Positions 1-11,039 are shown, counted from the first letter of the stretch. The stretch is DNA of 64,000 bases from Sorex araneus (GCF_027595985.1 NC_073313.1:78949994-79013993); one strand, 5' to 3'. Numbers and translations: made by a program. Notes: generated from the sequence alone by a model not told the origin.

Positions 1-490
1 TATTCCAGGCTTTGAGTAATTTTAAGAAAAGTAGAAATGGCTGCACTACTATCAGATGAAGTAGATGTGGGCCAAAGAAAATTTTCTGAGACAAGGAGCA
101 GAAACTATGTAATGATAAGAGAAACAATTTACCAGGAAAAAACATGATGCTCCTAAATGCCCATGTGTGCACACACACGCACACACACACACACACATAC
201 ACACACACAAACTCCAAAGAGTAGAACCTCAACCTATGTGAAATAAAACTCAAATAACTGAAATGGGAAATACACAGATTTAGTTATAGTGAAGTACTAG
301 AATACTCCACTTTCAGAAACACAGAATTTCTAGACAGAAAATCATCAGATACTATATAGAAGCTCTGAACAATACAATCATCTGACAGGATTTAGATGAC
401 ATTCATAAAATACTCCATCAAAAAAGCAGAATATGCGTTTTTGAAGCACACATGGGGATGACCCAGAAACCAAAAGTAAATAAATACATT
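1..490. other. Intronic sequence without recognised gene
   Basis: AT-rich non-coding DNA holding only a CA microsatellite at 162-211. It probably belongs to a downstream intron of ADGRG4, because the pentraxin exon of that minus-strand gene lies to the right. Confidence 0.5.
162..211. repeat. (CA)n microsatellite
   Basis: An imperfect CA dinucleotide run with a few interruptions. Confidence 0.95.
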
Positions 491-506
491 TAAAATACAA
501 AGAAAA

Positions 507-1330
507 GAGATGAGAACCAGAGTAGCCGCACACGAAACGGCCCCTCTGCTCCTTAAAGGCTGTGATCCAAGAAGTCTACTAACCCATTTTGGCACCCAGC
601 AGCTTCTTATAGAAATGCATCTAGACTTCGAACTGAGCTGCAACCCCATGCCGTCCAGGGAGGGGAAAGGATTTTCTCTCTCAACCCTTTCTGTGAGGAA
701 GACGGCAGCAGCGACAGCGGTGGCAGTGGTGCCCACATGGCGTCCACCATCTTCTAGAACTCACAACCCAAGGTATGAGTTTGCAGTGACGTGGCTCGAA
801 GGAGATCATGGGATGGGGGTGTTACTGGCACGCTCTCCACCCAGATGAGATCCGGAGTAGCCACGCACGAAACAGCCCCTCTGCTACTTGAAGACTATGA
901 TCTGGGAGGTCTACTACCCATTTTAGCACCCAGCAACTTCTTATAGAAATGCATCTAGACTGTGAACTGAGCTAAAATATCAGAAATCCAAAACCGAGCT
1001 CATATGATCTTCATTCTCAGCAATGGAAAACAAATTACCAAATGATGCCTTTTCAGCAAGTTTGATTGTTGGGGGGAAATTCCAAATAATAATAGCGAGT
1101 TCTCTGTTGAAATATTGAATGTATTCAAAGTATAGAGAGAATAAAGTGAAGATCATTAGCGACTCAGGTGGGGAGTGTGGGAGGGGAGTATATTGGGGTT
1201 CTTGGTGGTGGAACATGTGCACTGGTGAAGGGATGGGGGTTTGATCATTATATGACTGAGACTTAAACCTGAAAGCTTTGTAATGTTTTTCATGGTGATT
1301 CAATAAAATTAAAAAATAAATAATAAAATA
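507..1330 (+). mobile_element. Non-autonomous L1-tailed element with duplicated 5' unit
   Basis: An 824-bp insertion flanked by near-perfect target duplications (TAAAATACAAAG at 491 and 1331). It opens with a GC-rich unit at 507-636 that is repeated at 845-974 (period 338 bp). It ends with the same 3' sequence that terminates the L1 copies elsewhere in the window (CACTGGTGAAGGGATG, then TGATTCAATAAAA). No coding capacity is visible. Best read as an L1 5'UTR-like promoter joined to an L1 3' end, mobilised by L1. The family is not known to me. Confidence 0.7.
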
Positions 1331-1345
1331 TAAAATACAAAGTAA

Positions 1346-1709
1346 AAAAAATTTGGCAAGTTCGGAATAGAATGGATTTATGTTAACTTCATAAAGAGCA
1401 TTACCAACAAATCTACAGCTAGCATTAACCAAAATGGCGAAAGATTAAATGCCTTCCCTCTAAGATTGATTATTGTGCGAGCATATCTACTCTCACAAGT
1501 ATTATTCACATAGTACTAGAAGATAAAGATACCCTAAAAGAAAAAAATAATAAAAAGCACTGAATATTACATGATTGACTTTGTAGAAAATCCCAAGGGA
1601 ATAAACAAGAAGAACAAAAACCTAAAATCAAAAACCTCCTGGAACTTAAAAGAAAATGTAGTAAGATGACATAGGGTATATTAAAACTGACACTAAAGTT
1701 CTAAGTCTT
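1346..1709 (+). mobile_element. Old L1 ORF2 fragment (reverse transcriptase region)
   Basis: Conceptual translation with stops and frameshifts resembles the L1 RT region, with a NGERLNAFPLR-like stretch and an IDFVENPKG-like stretch. It is the left part of an old L1 whose 3' part is at 2260-3065; the two are separated by later SINE insertions. Confidence 0.65.
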
Positions 1710-1721
1710 GAAACCAATCAC

Positions 1722-1907
1722 TGTAGCACTGTCACTGTAGCACTGTCGTCCCGTTGTTCATCAATTTGCTCAAGCGGGCACCAGTAACGTCTCCATTGTG
1801 AGACTTGTTACTGTTTTTGGCATATCGAATACGCCACGGGTAGTTTGCCAGGCTCTGCCGTATGGGTGGGATACTCTCGGTAGCTTGCCGGGCTCTCCAG
1901 GAGGGAC
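1722..1907 (-). mobile_element. Short RTE-derived SINE, head missing
   Basis: Flanked by an exact 12-bp target duplication (GAAACCAATCAC at 1710 and 1908). On the minus strand it reads as the RTE 5'UTR module (…GGCAAGCTACC…GATATGCCAAAAACAG), then the RTE 3' tail (GAGACGTTACTGGTGCCCGC), ending in CAGTGCTACAG-type tandem units. The tRNA-like head seen at 13923-14162 is absent, so this copy is 5'-truncated. Confidence 0.85.
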
Positions 1908-1977
1908 GAAACCAATCACGTGGTTCACAAAGAGATAAACTGAAAAACTTAAATTTGTCAAAACTTGAAAGTTTTGT

Positions 1978-2140
1978 GAGGGCTAGAGGAATAATATAGG
2001 AGTTAAGGCATTTGCCTTGCATGAGATCATCCCCTGCTTAGAATCCCTGGCACTGTGTATGTTTTCCTGAGCACCTCCAGGGGTCACTCCTGAGTGTAGA
2101 ATCAGGAATAACCCTGAATACCACATGGTGTAGCAAAAAA
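1978..2140 (+). mobile_element. SOR-type SINE, diverged
   Basis: Has the SOR order: GGGCTAGAGGAATAATA head, CATTTGCCTTGCATGA, then the CCTGAGCACC and GGGTCACTCCTGAGTG body. Diverged and with a degraded tail. Confidence 0.75.
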
Positions 2141-2259
2141 TATTTAATTAATTAATAGCTCTGTGAAAGCCCATGTAAAAAGGAAGAAAAAATCTACAAA
2201 CTACAAGAAAAACATTTTGAAAATATTCAATGTGTGACCATGATATATATTTTTAAATT

Positions 2260-3065
2260 CTCAAGAGTCAAAATATCCAATTTTTTAAAAATGAGCAAAG
2301 GACATGAATAGAAAATATACCCAAGAGGAGATGCAGATGGCAGATAATCACAGGGAAAGCTGCTCAACATCAGTGGACCTCAGGGAAATGCAAATCAAAC
2401 ATAACAAAGCATCACTGCATGCTGCCTGAACCGGCTAAAATAAAAATAGTGACAACACTAAATGCTGACAAGGATGCATAGGAACTGGATCATTTATACA
2501 TTCTTAATCAGAGTATAAAATGGCAAGTCACCTTGGAAAACAGTCTAATAGTTTCATGTAAAATTAAACGTGCAACTAGCATAAAATACAGCAATTGTAT
2601 TCTTGGGCATTTATCCTAGAGAAATAAAAATGTTGACACAAAAAGCTGTAAACATATGCTCATAGTAGGAAATTTTCTTAGTAATAGTAAAAAAATTGAA
2701 ACAGCTCCTTTCTTTGTTGGGGGAAGGAGACACCTAGTAATGCTCATGGGACTCTAAAGTGTTGGTGAGCAAATCGGGTGATTCTGCATATACAAATGAA
2801 CTCTCCTTTTTTGACGTCTGCTCAGTTCTTTTGGGAGATGTCATGAATTGAACCCAGGGTCTCACAAATGCAAGGCAAGTTTTTCACCACTAATTATATA
2901 CCTAGTCCCACAAGATGCCTTTTAACAAGCAAATGGTTAATCAAAATATAATATTTCGGTGTCATGGGATACTATCTAGCAATCATAAGGAGCAAACTAT
3001 TGATACACGGAACAATCTGAATGACTCTCTGAGAACTATGCTGAAATTTTAAAAAAGCTAATTAC
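2260..3065 (+). mobile_element. Old L1 3' end of ORF2, split by a SINE
   Basis: Decayed L1 ORF2 C-terminal sequence: a block related to the GGGCATTTATCCTAGAGAAA motif before 2700, and a block related to GGGATACTATCTAGCAATCA after 2911. A minus-strand SINE at 2710-2910 interrupts it. Same orientation as the RT fragment at 1346. Confidence 0.7.
2710..2910 (-). mobile_element. Old tRNA-like SINE
   Basis: Antisense SINE features: ATTGAACCCAGGGTCTC (B-box complement) and ATGCAAGGCAAG. Strongly diverged; sits inside the old L1. Confidence 0.6.
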
Positions 3066-3114
3066 AATTAATTGCATAATTCTAAAGATTATTCAAACTA
3101 TTTATTATATTCAT

Positions 3115-3738
3115 GCTCGTGTGGGGAGGGAAGCTGGAGCCCATCCCCTCCGAGGGGCCCCGGGGAAGACAGCCAGGCATGTGGGCAAGAGACTCTCTGC
3201 ATCACTCTCTTCTGAGAGCTTGCTTTTAAGTCTCTCTCTGGATGTTGGCCATTGATGAGATTACACACACCTGGGTTCCTCTGCCGGCACCTTCATGCAT
3301 GAGGCCTGTCTGAACGTGTGGAGAGGGGCCTCCAGCATGGCTGTAGCTAGGTTCCGGTGGTCCTTGGCCGCCGGGAGCTCTGCTCGGGGTGGGGAGGGAA
3401 GCTGGTGCCCATCCCCTCCAAGGAGCCCCAGGGAAGACAGCCAGGCGTGCGGGCAAGAGATATCTTTAGCCTGCTTCTCCCTTTGGGAGAAACTGGCAGT
3501 CTTCTGAGTTTCCTGCCCACATGGGACAGCCTTGCAAGCTTCCCATGGTGTATTTATATGCAAAATCCAGTAACAAGCTGGATCTCATTCCTGTGACCCT
3601 GAAGAGCCCCCAGTGCAACATCATTGGGAGGGCCAAGTCCAGATGGACTTCTAAGATCTCAGGGAAAGGACCAAATGAGATGTTACTGGGCCTGTCTGAG
3701 AAATCGGTGATTAACGGGCTATCGTGATCGTGATTGTG
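3115..3738 (+). mobile_element. Non-autonomous RTE-like element with repeated 5' monomer
   Basis: A 624-bp insertion with an exact 15-bp target duplication (ATTTATTATATTCAT at 3100 and 3739). A block of about 70 bp at 3121 recurs at 3389, so the 5' part is tandem with a period of about 268 bp. The 3' half (from about 3575) aligns by eye with the complement of the RTE-type element at 24365-24724 (CTCATTCCTGTGACCCTGAA) and with an RTE-like tail. The end is tandem ATCGTG units rather than the TGCTACAG of its relatives. No open reading frame of note. Confidence 0.75.
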
Positions 3739-3830
3739 ATTTATTATATTCATATTATTTCAAAATATTGATTATAACCCAAAATATTATATAATTCAAA
3801 ATATATTATGTAATAAACATTTTTAAATGA

Positions 3831-4001
3831 CTTTTTTGTTTGGGGGCCATACCCAGTGATGCTCAAGAATTCCTCCTGACTCTGCATTCAGGAATCACTC
3901 CTAATGGTGCATGGGGGGACCATATGGGATGCCGGGAATTGAACCCCAGTAGGCCACATGCAAGGAAAATGCCCTTCCCGGTGTAGTCTCTCTTAGACTC
4001 C
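3831..4001 (-). mobile_element. SOR SINE
   Basis: Full-length antisense copy: T-rich start, GGGGCCATACCC, GGACCATATGGGATGCCGGG, and an ATTGAACCCC B-box complement. Moderately diverged. Confidence 0.9.
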
Positions 4002-4398
4002 CATGAAATGACAAAATTTTGGAAATTGAGGACAGATTAGTAGTTGATGAGGCTTAAGGATATAGAAAGGAGAAGGATATACAGGCAAAGAGTTGGCTGG
4101 GGGGAGGTGTAATTATATAAAAGCAATACAAGGGATCCTTATTTTGAAGCCAATCAATATATTTCTATGGTAAAGGATACAACAGTCGACACAAGTGATA
4201 AAATTGTATGGCACCTAATATACACAAATTACTACAAGTAAAACTAGAAAAAATCTGATTAAAATTGGTAGATTATATCAATGTCGTTATTCTGGTTGTT
4301 AAATTATATCTTTTCAAAATGATACTATTGGGGGCAAATATACAAAATATACAAGGTTTCAGAAAATATACAATTTTCCTACTAAAAGTTAATTTCAT

Positions 4399-4549
4399 GG
4401 GGCTAGAAAGATAATACAAACGGTAAGAGGCTTGTCCTGCAAGAAGTCGGTCCTGGTTTGATCCTGACACCACATATGGTCCCCTAAGGACGGAACGTGA
4501 TATAGTTTCTGAGAATCTCTAGGTGTGGCCCAAAACCCCCGCCAAAAAT
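4399..4549 (+). mobile_element. SOR SINE, diverged
   Basis: Begins GGGGCTAGAAAGATAATAC and ends AGGTGTGGCCCAAAA; the B box is degraded to TGGTTTGATCC. Confidence 0.8.
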
Positions 4550-5911
4550 GTTAGTTTCAAAAAGCAAATGCCAAAGTCCATACTATGGAAGCAATTGGAC
4601 AATAATTGGATGTCCGTTTGTCATATTGGAGAGGACACAGAAGTCATGGGGTCTGGTCTCCAACTTTGAATATCATGTGCCACATTCCCTGTGTTCCCAC
4701 TAATGAACAAATGATCAGTTGCACAAACGATTTGCTGTCTCTGTACTCTAAAGTGGGAATAATCCATGTTAATTCGCAGAGGCCTGTGGGTTTAATTGCC
4801 ATTTGCTCTTTCACTCTAGACAAAATTGTATTATTGTAATCATTAGAGCTGGAGAACAGAGGTATAGAGTAGTTGAATATTTATAAGACGCTTTGTTGCA
4901 GATGTACCTGCCAACAGAATATTAAGTAGAACATTTGCTAAGGTACCAAGTTCCGCTTGTGATTTGGGTATATCACCTCATATTAAATTTTTGTGTTTTT
5001 CTAGCCCACGTTTGGCATCTGGTTTGTCATTCAATCACGACCCTGTAAATATAATTCAGAGAATGTTTATTAGATTTGGGCAAGATAATGGTGACCAGAA
5101 ACTGCCACAGACAGATCTGCCTGTGGGGTAGGAAAAAATATGAAATAAGCATCTTTAAGACTATCAGAAAAAATTTTCAGAATGATGTGTATATTCCGTT
5201 TCCAGGCAAGGACACGAAAAATAAATTATGTGATGGGGACAGAGATGGACAAGAGTTTACATCTCTAAATCTATAGGAGGACCTGTGCAAGAGAATACAA
5301 ACAAGGAGGTTTGCACACACTACAAATAGCTAGTGCCTGACTTTTATAATAAAATATGGGATAGTAAAGGGAAATAATGTACAAGGGCAAAATCAAATTG
5401 CCTCTTAGCTGGGGAGAGCCTATCAATACAGAAGTTTTACCATCTCATCACTGTGTGATGGACTTAAATGTGGGCTGAACAAAGGCCCTAGAAAATATAT
5501 AAACTGTGTAATCAATGTCTGAATAGTTTGGAAATGGGTAATTCATAAAGTAATTCAAAGAGTCTGGAGCAGTAGATCCACTAATACGTGTTAGCAAATA
5601 AATAATTCCACAGGTAGAGGGACCCTATGGTTTGAGACTGTAGAGACTTCCAAGGATGGATCAGATCCTATTACTGTCACTCTTTTCAAAGAGAAGATTT
5701 CTCAAATGCCTAAGCTTAATTTATTCTGCCCATACTTTTAGGAAGACTTTCCTCTGAAGACAGTGGAAAATCAGAACAAACATTTTTATTAGATCATGTG
5801 TCTGATCTGAGATTAAGAGACTATACTCAACCTACCTAAAAAGGAACTTCAGCCCTTATTGGTTCCTATTAAAAAAATCCATCATCATCTACTCCATTAA
5901 AATAATCCTGT
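4550..5911. other. Unique intronic sequence
   Basis: About 1.36 kb with no exon, RNA gene or recognisable repeat that I can support. The short open frames here lack splice sites or domain similarity. Confidence 0.5.
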
Positions 5912-6280
5912 GGGGGCCAGGGTGATAGTACAATGGGTAGGTCATTTGCCTTGCACATAGCTGATCCGGGTTCGATCCCCAGCATCTCATATGGCCCCCG
6001 AGCACTGCCAAGAGTGATTTTGTTTTGTTTTGTTTTTGTTTTGGGGTCACACCTGACAATGCTCAGGGGTTACTCCTGGTTCATGCACTCAGGAATTACT
6101 CCTGGTCGTGCTCAGGGGACCATATGGGATGCTGGGAATCAAATCCGGGTTGGTCACGTGCAAGGCAAATGCCCAACCCGCTGTGCTATCTCCCCAGCCC
6201 CCAAGAGTGATTCTTGAGTGCAGAACCAGGAGTAACCCCTAAGCATCGCCGGGTGTGACCCAAAAAGCAAAAAAAAAATC
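5912..6280 (+). mobile_element. SOR SINE interrupted by an antisense SOR
   Basis: The head (5912-6019) carries a perfect GGTTCGATCCCC B box; the rest resumes at 6201 and ends in an A-tail at 6280. Outer target duplication is ATCCTGTGGG (5905 and 6281). Split by the inner SINE at 6020-6200. Confidence 0.92.
6020..6200 (-). mobile_element. SOR SINE nested in another SOR
   Basis: Antisense full-length copy flanked by a 12-bp exact duplication of the host SINE (CCAAGAGTGATT at 6008 and 6201). It is younger than its host. Confidence 0.93.
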
Positions 6281-6287
6281 ATCCTGT

Positions 6288-6450
6288 GGGGGCTAAAGAG
6301 ATAGTACACAGGTTAAAGCATTTGCCTTGCATTTTGACTGATGCCAGTTTGATCTCCAGCACCACTAGGAGCAACGCCCAAGCACAGAGCTGGGAGTAAA
6401 CGCCTAAGCACTGCCAGGTGTAGCCGAATACACTCCCTACTAAATAATAA
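6288..6450 (+). mobile_element. SOR SINE, diverged
   Basis: Starts GGGGCTAAAGAGATAGTAC directly after the target duplication of the previous SOR; the body has CTGGGAGTAAACGCCTAAGC. Confidence 0.8.
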
Positions 6451-7356
6451 TCCAATTCTGCACAATATGCATGTACATATCATTTTGACTTTTCACATCT
6501 ATTCACACCCATCTACACATACTTATAAATCCATAGGGGAAAATCTGGGGAAAAGTCATCTCTATGGAAAAGATACAGGATTAATTTTACTTGATACTTT
6601 ATGCAGTTTTGAGTTGTTTATTTTATTCAATACTGTAATATGATAGTGCATCTGTGATCTTTAAAAAGGAAAGTTACTCCAAAACCAAGATACTAATGAT
6701 GAGCAACTTTCCTTTTATTATTTTTTATTTAACTGTTCTGTTTAAAAATTCTTGAGCCATCTCCAACAATAGTCATACTTGTTTATTAAACTCAGGTAGG
6801 GTTCATGGTTTTCAGCAAATGTTCCCCCAAAGCCTTGCTCTCATGAATATATAAATATATACATATATAATTCATGGGTAAATAGATTTATTGAGATTTG
6901 TATCCTAGAAATGTGCTCATTAAAATTTATTTTTTAAAGGTCATGATCCTTCTATAGATCATAAACAGCAATTTATTAGGCAGAAGCTGAAGCTAGACAT
7001 GTTGTAATCACTCCTATTTATTCATATAATTTTTCCCTTTTTCCCAGATGTCATATGGCCAGATGGAGTTAAGGGAAATTCTAGATGTGACAGCTCCCTC
7101 AGTGGGTAGCAGGCAGTGACTACAGTTGAGAAACTAATTTCCCCAGATAAATCGCCCCTCCCCACAAAAAAATGCCCCAGATCCACTACTTATTGGAGAC
7201 TCCTACACATTTTATTTAATCTCTTGGAATCACTCTAGCTCTATTAATCAAATAGCCGAAACGTAGTAAAAAGGCAATGGCAGCAATTATCATACTATTA
7301 TATAATGTGATATAAACTACTAACTCAATCCTCAGATTAAAAAAAATTAACTTTGT
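6451..7356. other. Unique AT-rich intronic sequence
   Basis: No gene or repeat recognised apart from a short AT-rich stretch near 6850. Confidence 0.5.
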
Positions 7357-7516
7357 ATTTTGGGGGAACCAAACCCAGCAGGGCTGTGGGAATATTTCTA
7401 GCTCTTTGTTCAGGAGTAAATCCCTGTGGTGATTAAGGTGATTAAGGTGGTGATATGCTGTACTCAGGGTTCAAACTAAGGTGGGCAGGATGCACGTACT
7501 AATATCCTGGCCTCTC
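7357..7516 (-). mobile_element. Old SINE fragment
   Basis: Antisense SOR-like pattern (TTTGGGGGAACCAAACCC, CAGGAGTAAATCC), with a small GTGATTAAG duplication in the middle. Confidence 0.55.
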
Positions 7517-7555
7517 ACTTTGTACTTTTAGCATATTGCATACAATTTTATCAAC

Positions 7556-7640
7556 TGGGTCAGGAATTATATCAGTGACAACGTGCTTGCTTTACACGTA
7601 TGAGACTCTGGGTTCAATCTCCAGTAGTACACACACACAA
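7556..7640 (+). mobile_element. Short old SINE head
   Basis: tRNA-like head only: TGCTTGCTTTACACGTATGA then GGGTTCAATCTCCAGTA, ending in a CA run. Confidence 0.5.
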
Positions 7641-7757
7641 TTTCAAAGACTATGCTGCCTCCTCAAAGTCATTCTGGACCTTAGATTAGGAGACACTGGT
7701 CAAAGATTCAGAAAGAACACTTTAGGAAACCTAAAAATCACAGTGCTAAAATTTCCT

Positions 7758-7848
7758 ATATCTTTTGGCTTGGAGTGCCAGGGCTTGAATCTGTTAGCTG
7801 TGTGTAAGGCAAGCGCTTTACCTTTGTACTATACCTGTGGCCCCAACT
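7758..7848 (-). mobile_element. Old SINE fragment
   Basis: Antisense tRNA-like head: CAGGGCTTGAATCTG and GTAAGGCAAGCGCTTTACC. Confidence 0.5.
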
Positions 7849-7987
7849 CTCCCACCTTATTTGTTTATTAAATTGGAATCCTTATTGGATTACTTATTAC
7901 TTATAAATTGAGTTACTTATACCCCTTGTGCCTTTCAGGAATTAATCAGATAAATAGGATGGGTTGAACATGAAAAAGTATACAGAA

Positions 7988-8110
7988 GGGAGCCCAGGAG
8001 ATGGTTCAGAGACTTAACAGAAGCCTCTAGTTGATCCCCATCATCTCATGATCCGTCAAGCACAGTTGGGAGTAGCCCGTGAGAATCTCCAAGTCTGGCC
8101 CTCAACAAAG
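7988..8110 (+). mobile_element. Old SOR-like SINE
   Basis: Head GGGAGCCCAGGAGATGGTTC and tail GAATCTCCAAGTCTGGCCC; shortened and diverged. Confidence 0.6.
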
Positions 8111-8306
8111 AAGTGGACAAAACAGTAAAATAATTATCTAGCACTTGAACACATCAATTCAATTTGGCTATTTACCAGCGAAGTTAAAAGAAAAGTCATG
8201 GTAATCGATTCTTTTGTAAGATTCTATTTTCAAAGACCACTGCTTAGTATGTGGCTTTAACATGGCTATTCCTCATATTCTTTGGATCAAAAATAAAGTG
8301 ACTTTA

Positions 8307-8445
8307 GGGGCCAGAGATATAGTTCAGAGGTTTTGGCAAATGCCCTGAATGCAGCCGACCCTCATTCAATCTCTGGCACTTCATGAATCCCAAGTATCCC
8401 CCAGATCCCCTGAGCAACACTTGCAGATCCTTCTTCAAATAAATA
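8307..8445 (+). mobile_element. SOR-like SINE
   Basis: Head GGGGCCAGAGATATAGTTC. Flanked by AATAAAGTGACT on both sides (about 8292 and 8447), which I read as the target duplication. Confidence 0.75.
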
Positions 8446-8610
8446 ATAATAAAGTGACTATTAAACTGTTTGAGGTAATCTTTCATGCTTAACCTACCAA
8501 TCCTTAACTCAATTTTGTAATCAGGGTCAGCTTGAAGTACTCTCTTTCATCTCCTAAAATAGGAAAGTCAAATGCCTGTAGGTAGTAACATCAAAGAAAG
8601 GATGTCCTCA

Positions 8611-8820
8611 TCTTTGGTTTTGGTACAACACCCAGTAGTACTCAGAGTTACTTCTGGCTCTGCACTCAAGATATTACTCTTGGTGTTGACAACACCTGGC
8701 AGTACTCTGGGGTTACTCTGGCCCTGCACTCGCGAATCATCCCTGGAGGTGCTGGGAATAGATCCCAGGCTGGATGTGTGCAAGACCAGAGACCTACCCT
8801 CTTGTACTCTCCCCTGCGGT
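8611..8820 (-). mobile_element. Old SOR-like SINE with internal duplication
   Basis: Antisense copy in which the segment containing ACTC(A/T)G(A/G)GTTACT…TGCACTC occurs twice (about 8640 and 8704), so it is longer than usual. Confidence 0.65.
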
Positions 8821-8892
8821 TGGATTAGCCTAATCTCAAACACAGAAATTGCATGGATTTTGTCTTGCCATTAACTCATGAAGACACAGCTC

Positions 8893-9030
8893 CAGGGGCC
8901 AGAGTTAAGATGCTTGCCTTGCGATCCCAGTTTGATCTCCAGCACCATGTATAGTTGCCCAAGCACATACCCCTGAGCCTAGAGCCACGAGTAAGCCCTA
9001 AACACCTCTAGGTGAGAACCCCTAAAAAAC
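8893..9030 (+). mobile_element. SOR-like SINE
   Basis: GGGGCCAGAGTTAAGATGCT head, B-box remnant CAGTTTGATCTCC; diverged. Confidence 0.7.
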
Positions 9031-9040
9031 TTAGTTCCTT

Positions 9041-9210
9041 GGTTGGAGTGACAACATAGCGGGTAGGACGTTTGCCTTGCACGCGGCCCAACAGGTTAGA
9101 TTCCCAGCATGCCATATGGGCCCTTAGCAGAGTCAGGAGTAATTCCTGAGTGTATGATCCGGGAATAACCCCTGTGCATCACTGGGTGTGACCCAAAACG
9201 CAAAAAAAAG
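9041..9210 (+). mobile_element. SOR SINE, fairly young
   Basis: Nearly consensus body (GCGGGTAGGACGTTTGCCTT, TGGGTGTGACCCAAAACGC) with an A-tail. Confidence 0.9.
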
Positions 9211-9221
9211 GAGATGACAGC

Positions 9222-9372
9222 AGGGACCGGAACGGGTTCAGCGGGTAGGGCATTTACCTTGCATGAGGTCAACCTGGATTTGATCCCCGAGCACTGCCAG
9301 GTGTAATTACTGAGTACAGAGCCAGGAATAAGCCTTGAGCATCACTGAGTATGGCCAAAAAGGCAAAAAAAA
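9222..9372 (+). mobile_element. SOR SINE with small internal deletion
   Basis: Head GGGACCGGAACGGGTTCAGC and tail AGTATGGCCAAAAAGGC; lacks the CATATGGTCCCC segment. Confidence 0.85.
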
Positions 9373-9388
9373 GAGAGTAAATGACAGG

Positions 9389-9545
9389 GATTGGAATGAT
9401 AATACAGGGATCTGAGTGAATACCATCCATGTACAGGCCTAGGACTCAATTCCCAGCCCCTTGTGCCTCTCCTTTACCCCCAGATCCACTGGAGTGGCCC
9501 TGATGCTTGCTGGGCATGAGCAACACCACATTTTTAGCCCAAGCA
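9389..9545 (+). mobile_element. Old SINE
   Basis: Head GATTGGAATGATAATACAGG then TAGGACTCAATTCCCAG; the 3' half resembles the longer SINE variant with CTGGGCATGAGCAACACC. Confidence 0.55.
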
Positions 9546-9756
9546 CTGAGCCATCTGACGTGTATAGCTGAATAACTTTGGAAGTGGCTTCCAAACTCTT
9601 AGAAAACTGCTTAGGAACTCCCTCCAACAAATGGTAAAACTAGGGAAACCTGGGAGCCCTCTGAGGAAGACATGGCCTTGTGTTAGGAGTGACTGACTTG
9701 AAGTCTTCTGCATCACCATGACCTGCGCTAAGGATCCCAATGTACAATTTACTCAC

Positions 9757-10371
9757 AGCAACGCAGTTTCACATCAGCTGTAGGAACAATCTTGTTGACA
9801 AGCCAGACATCTTCTTCCCAACTGACTATGTTGCCGCCCAAACACTTCATGAGTTCCTCACTGTCCAGGATGTGGTCCCAGAGTTGAAAGTAGTATAAGC
9901 TGCTGGTGTAAGTACGCATCACCATCTTAATTGGGCTGTCTTTATTTTTGAGAAAATGTCCTAGAACTAGAGTCCCATTAGATTTCAGCTTCTGTGGTTC
10001 ATCCATCATGACCAGTATTCTCTCCTTGTTCAGAAACAGCTCTAAACGGCCTTTCACCCCATCCCATATCAAACACAGCCTGTGCCACCGTAAAGGAGTC
10101 AGATGGTAATGGATATAAAAGATCTTGCCCAAGTTGTATAGTATTAGCTTTTGTTGGTCACCAGCAAGTCCAAGGTCAATGGTTTCTTGTCCTGGGAAGG
10201 TATTATTAATGATATAGTTGAAGGCCATCCAATCACTTGGGGTGTCATTCATGAACACCAGGTCAATGCATGCTGTGAATCGACAGAGTTCAGGAATGGT
10301 TTTGGTCAGCGTTACATACGTGTCTGCTCTGCCATAAAAATCCAGCCTTTTCCCTTTTAGTGAAAGGGCAT
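9757..10371 (-). CDS. ADGRG4: ADGRG4 pentraxin-domain exon (partial gene)
   Basis: A 615-bp internal exon encoding the N-terminal pentraxin/laminin-G-like domain of the adhesion GPCR ADGRG4 (GPR112). It opens after a pyrimidine-rich acceptor ending GGACAG and closes at a GTGAGT donor; both junctions are phase 1. The translation runs ALSLKGKRLDFYGR … LWDHILDSEELMKC … EEDVWLVNKIVPT and stays open for all 204 full codons. Two cysteines expected to pair in pentraxin folds are present (FTACID and HRLCLIWDG, the latter being this family's form of the pentraxin signature). Close similarity to human ADGRG4 is from memory. In the receptor this domain is extracellular, ahead of a long mucin-like stalk, a GAIN domain and seven transmembrane helices, none of which is in the window. 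No inactivating change is seen. An unspliced read-through would stop at 9749. Confidence 0.95.
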
Positions 10372-11039
10372 CTGTCCAAATATCAGGAAGCAGAGAAAGA
10401 AAAAACAAGAAATTTCAGGTCATCATTTGTTAACTATATTGTAAAATCAAGGTGATGTCATACTAATTTAAGTGGATAACAGTGCAAACAAGTTAAACTG
10501 GCTTCTATATAAAAATAATCTCTTTTAAGATTAGCATTGGGACTATTTTTGTTCTTCTTAACTATATTTTGCCTGGGCTAATATGAAAAGTTAGTGTTCC
10601 CAAAGCACACGCTAGCTGGACAATTCGTGGAAGCAGTTAGAAGTGTGTGACTTGTGGGGAGGTCAGGGAAGAGGCCAATGAAGAGGCAGCTCCAACTAAA
10701 AATTTGTCACACATAATCTGCACTCATATAATCAAAATATAACTATTTCCATCTATCTAACTGCCTTATTGTATTCATGGTACAACAGCAATTTATTTCT
10801 TCAATGTCTTTTCCTGAGTCAAATTACCTGATTTATTTTGTCCTTGGAGACAGTTACTCATGGAAGATACTGACAAAGACCTGAAGAATGACCAACTAGA
10901 CAACACTGAAACCCCAGGACTTCTGTTGATATTCAGGAATGAGAGAAAAGGCATCACACTGAGTACAACTTGATTCCCTCCTTCAGAAGGGTTATGGCAA
11001 CTTCAAGCAGTTATAAATGGTCAGAGGTCCATTTACCCA

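Noticed and set aside
510-848. Open frame over the GC-rich start of the 507-1330 element
   Set aside because: Non-coding promoter-like repeat unit; the second copy of the unit does not keep the frame.
1-9756. Next ADGRG4 exons (mucin-like stalk)
   Set aside because: No long Ser/Thr-rich minus-strand frame with an acceptor in the right phase was found; it must lie beyond the left end.
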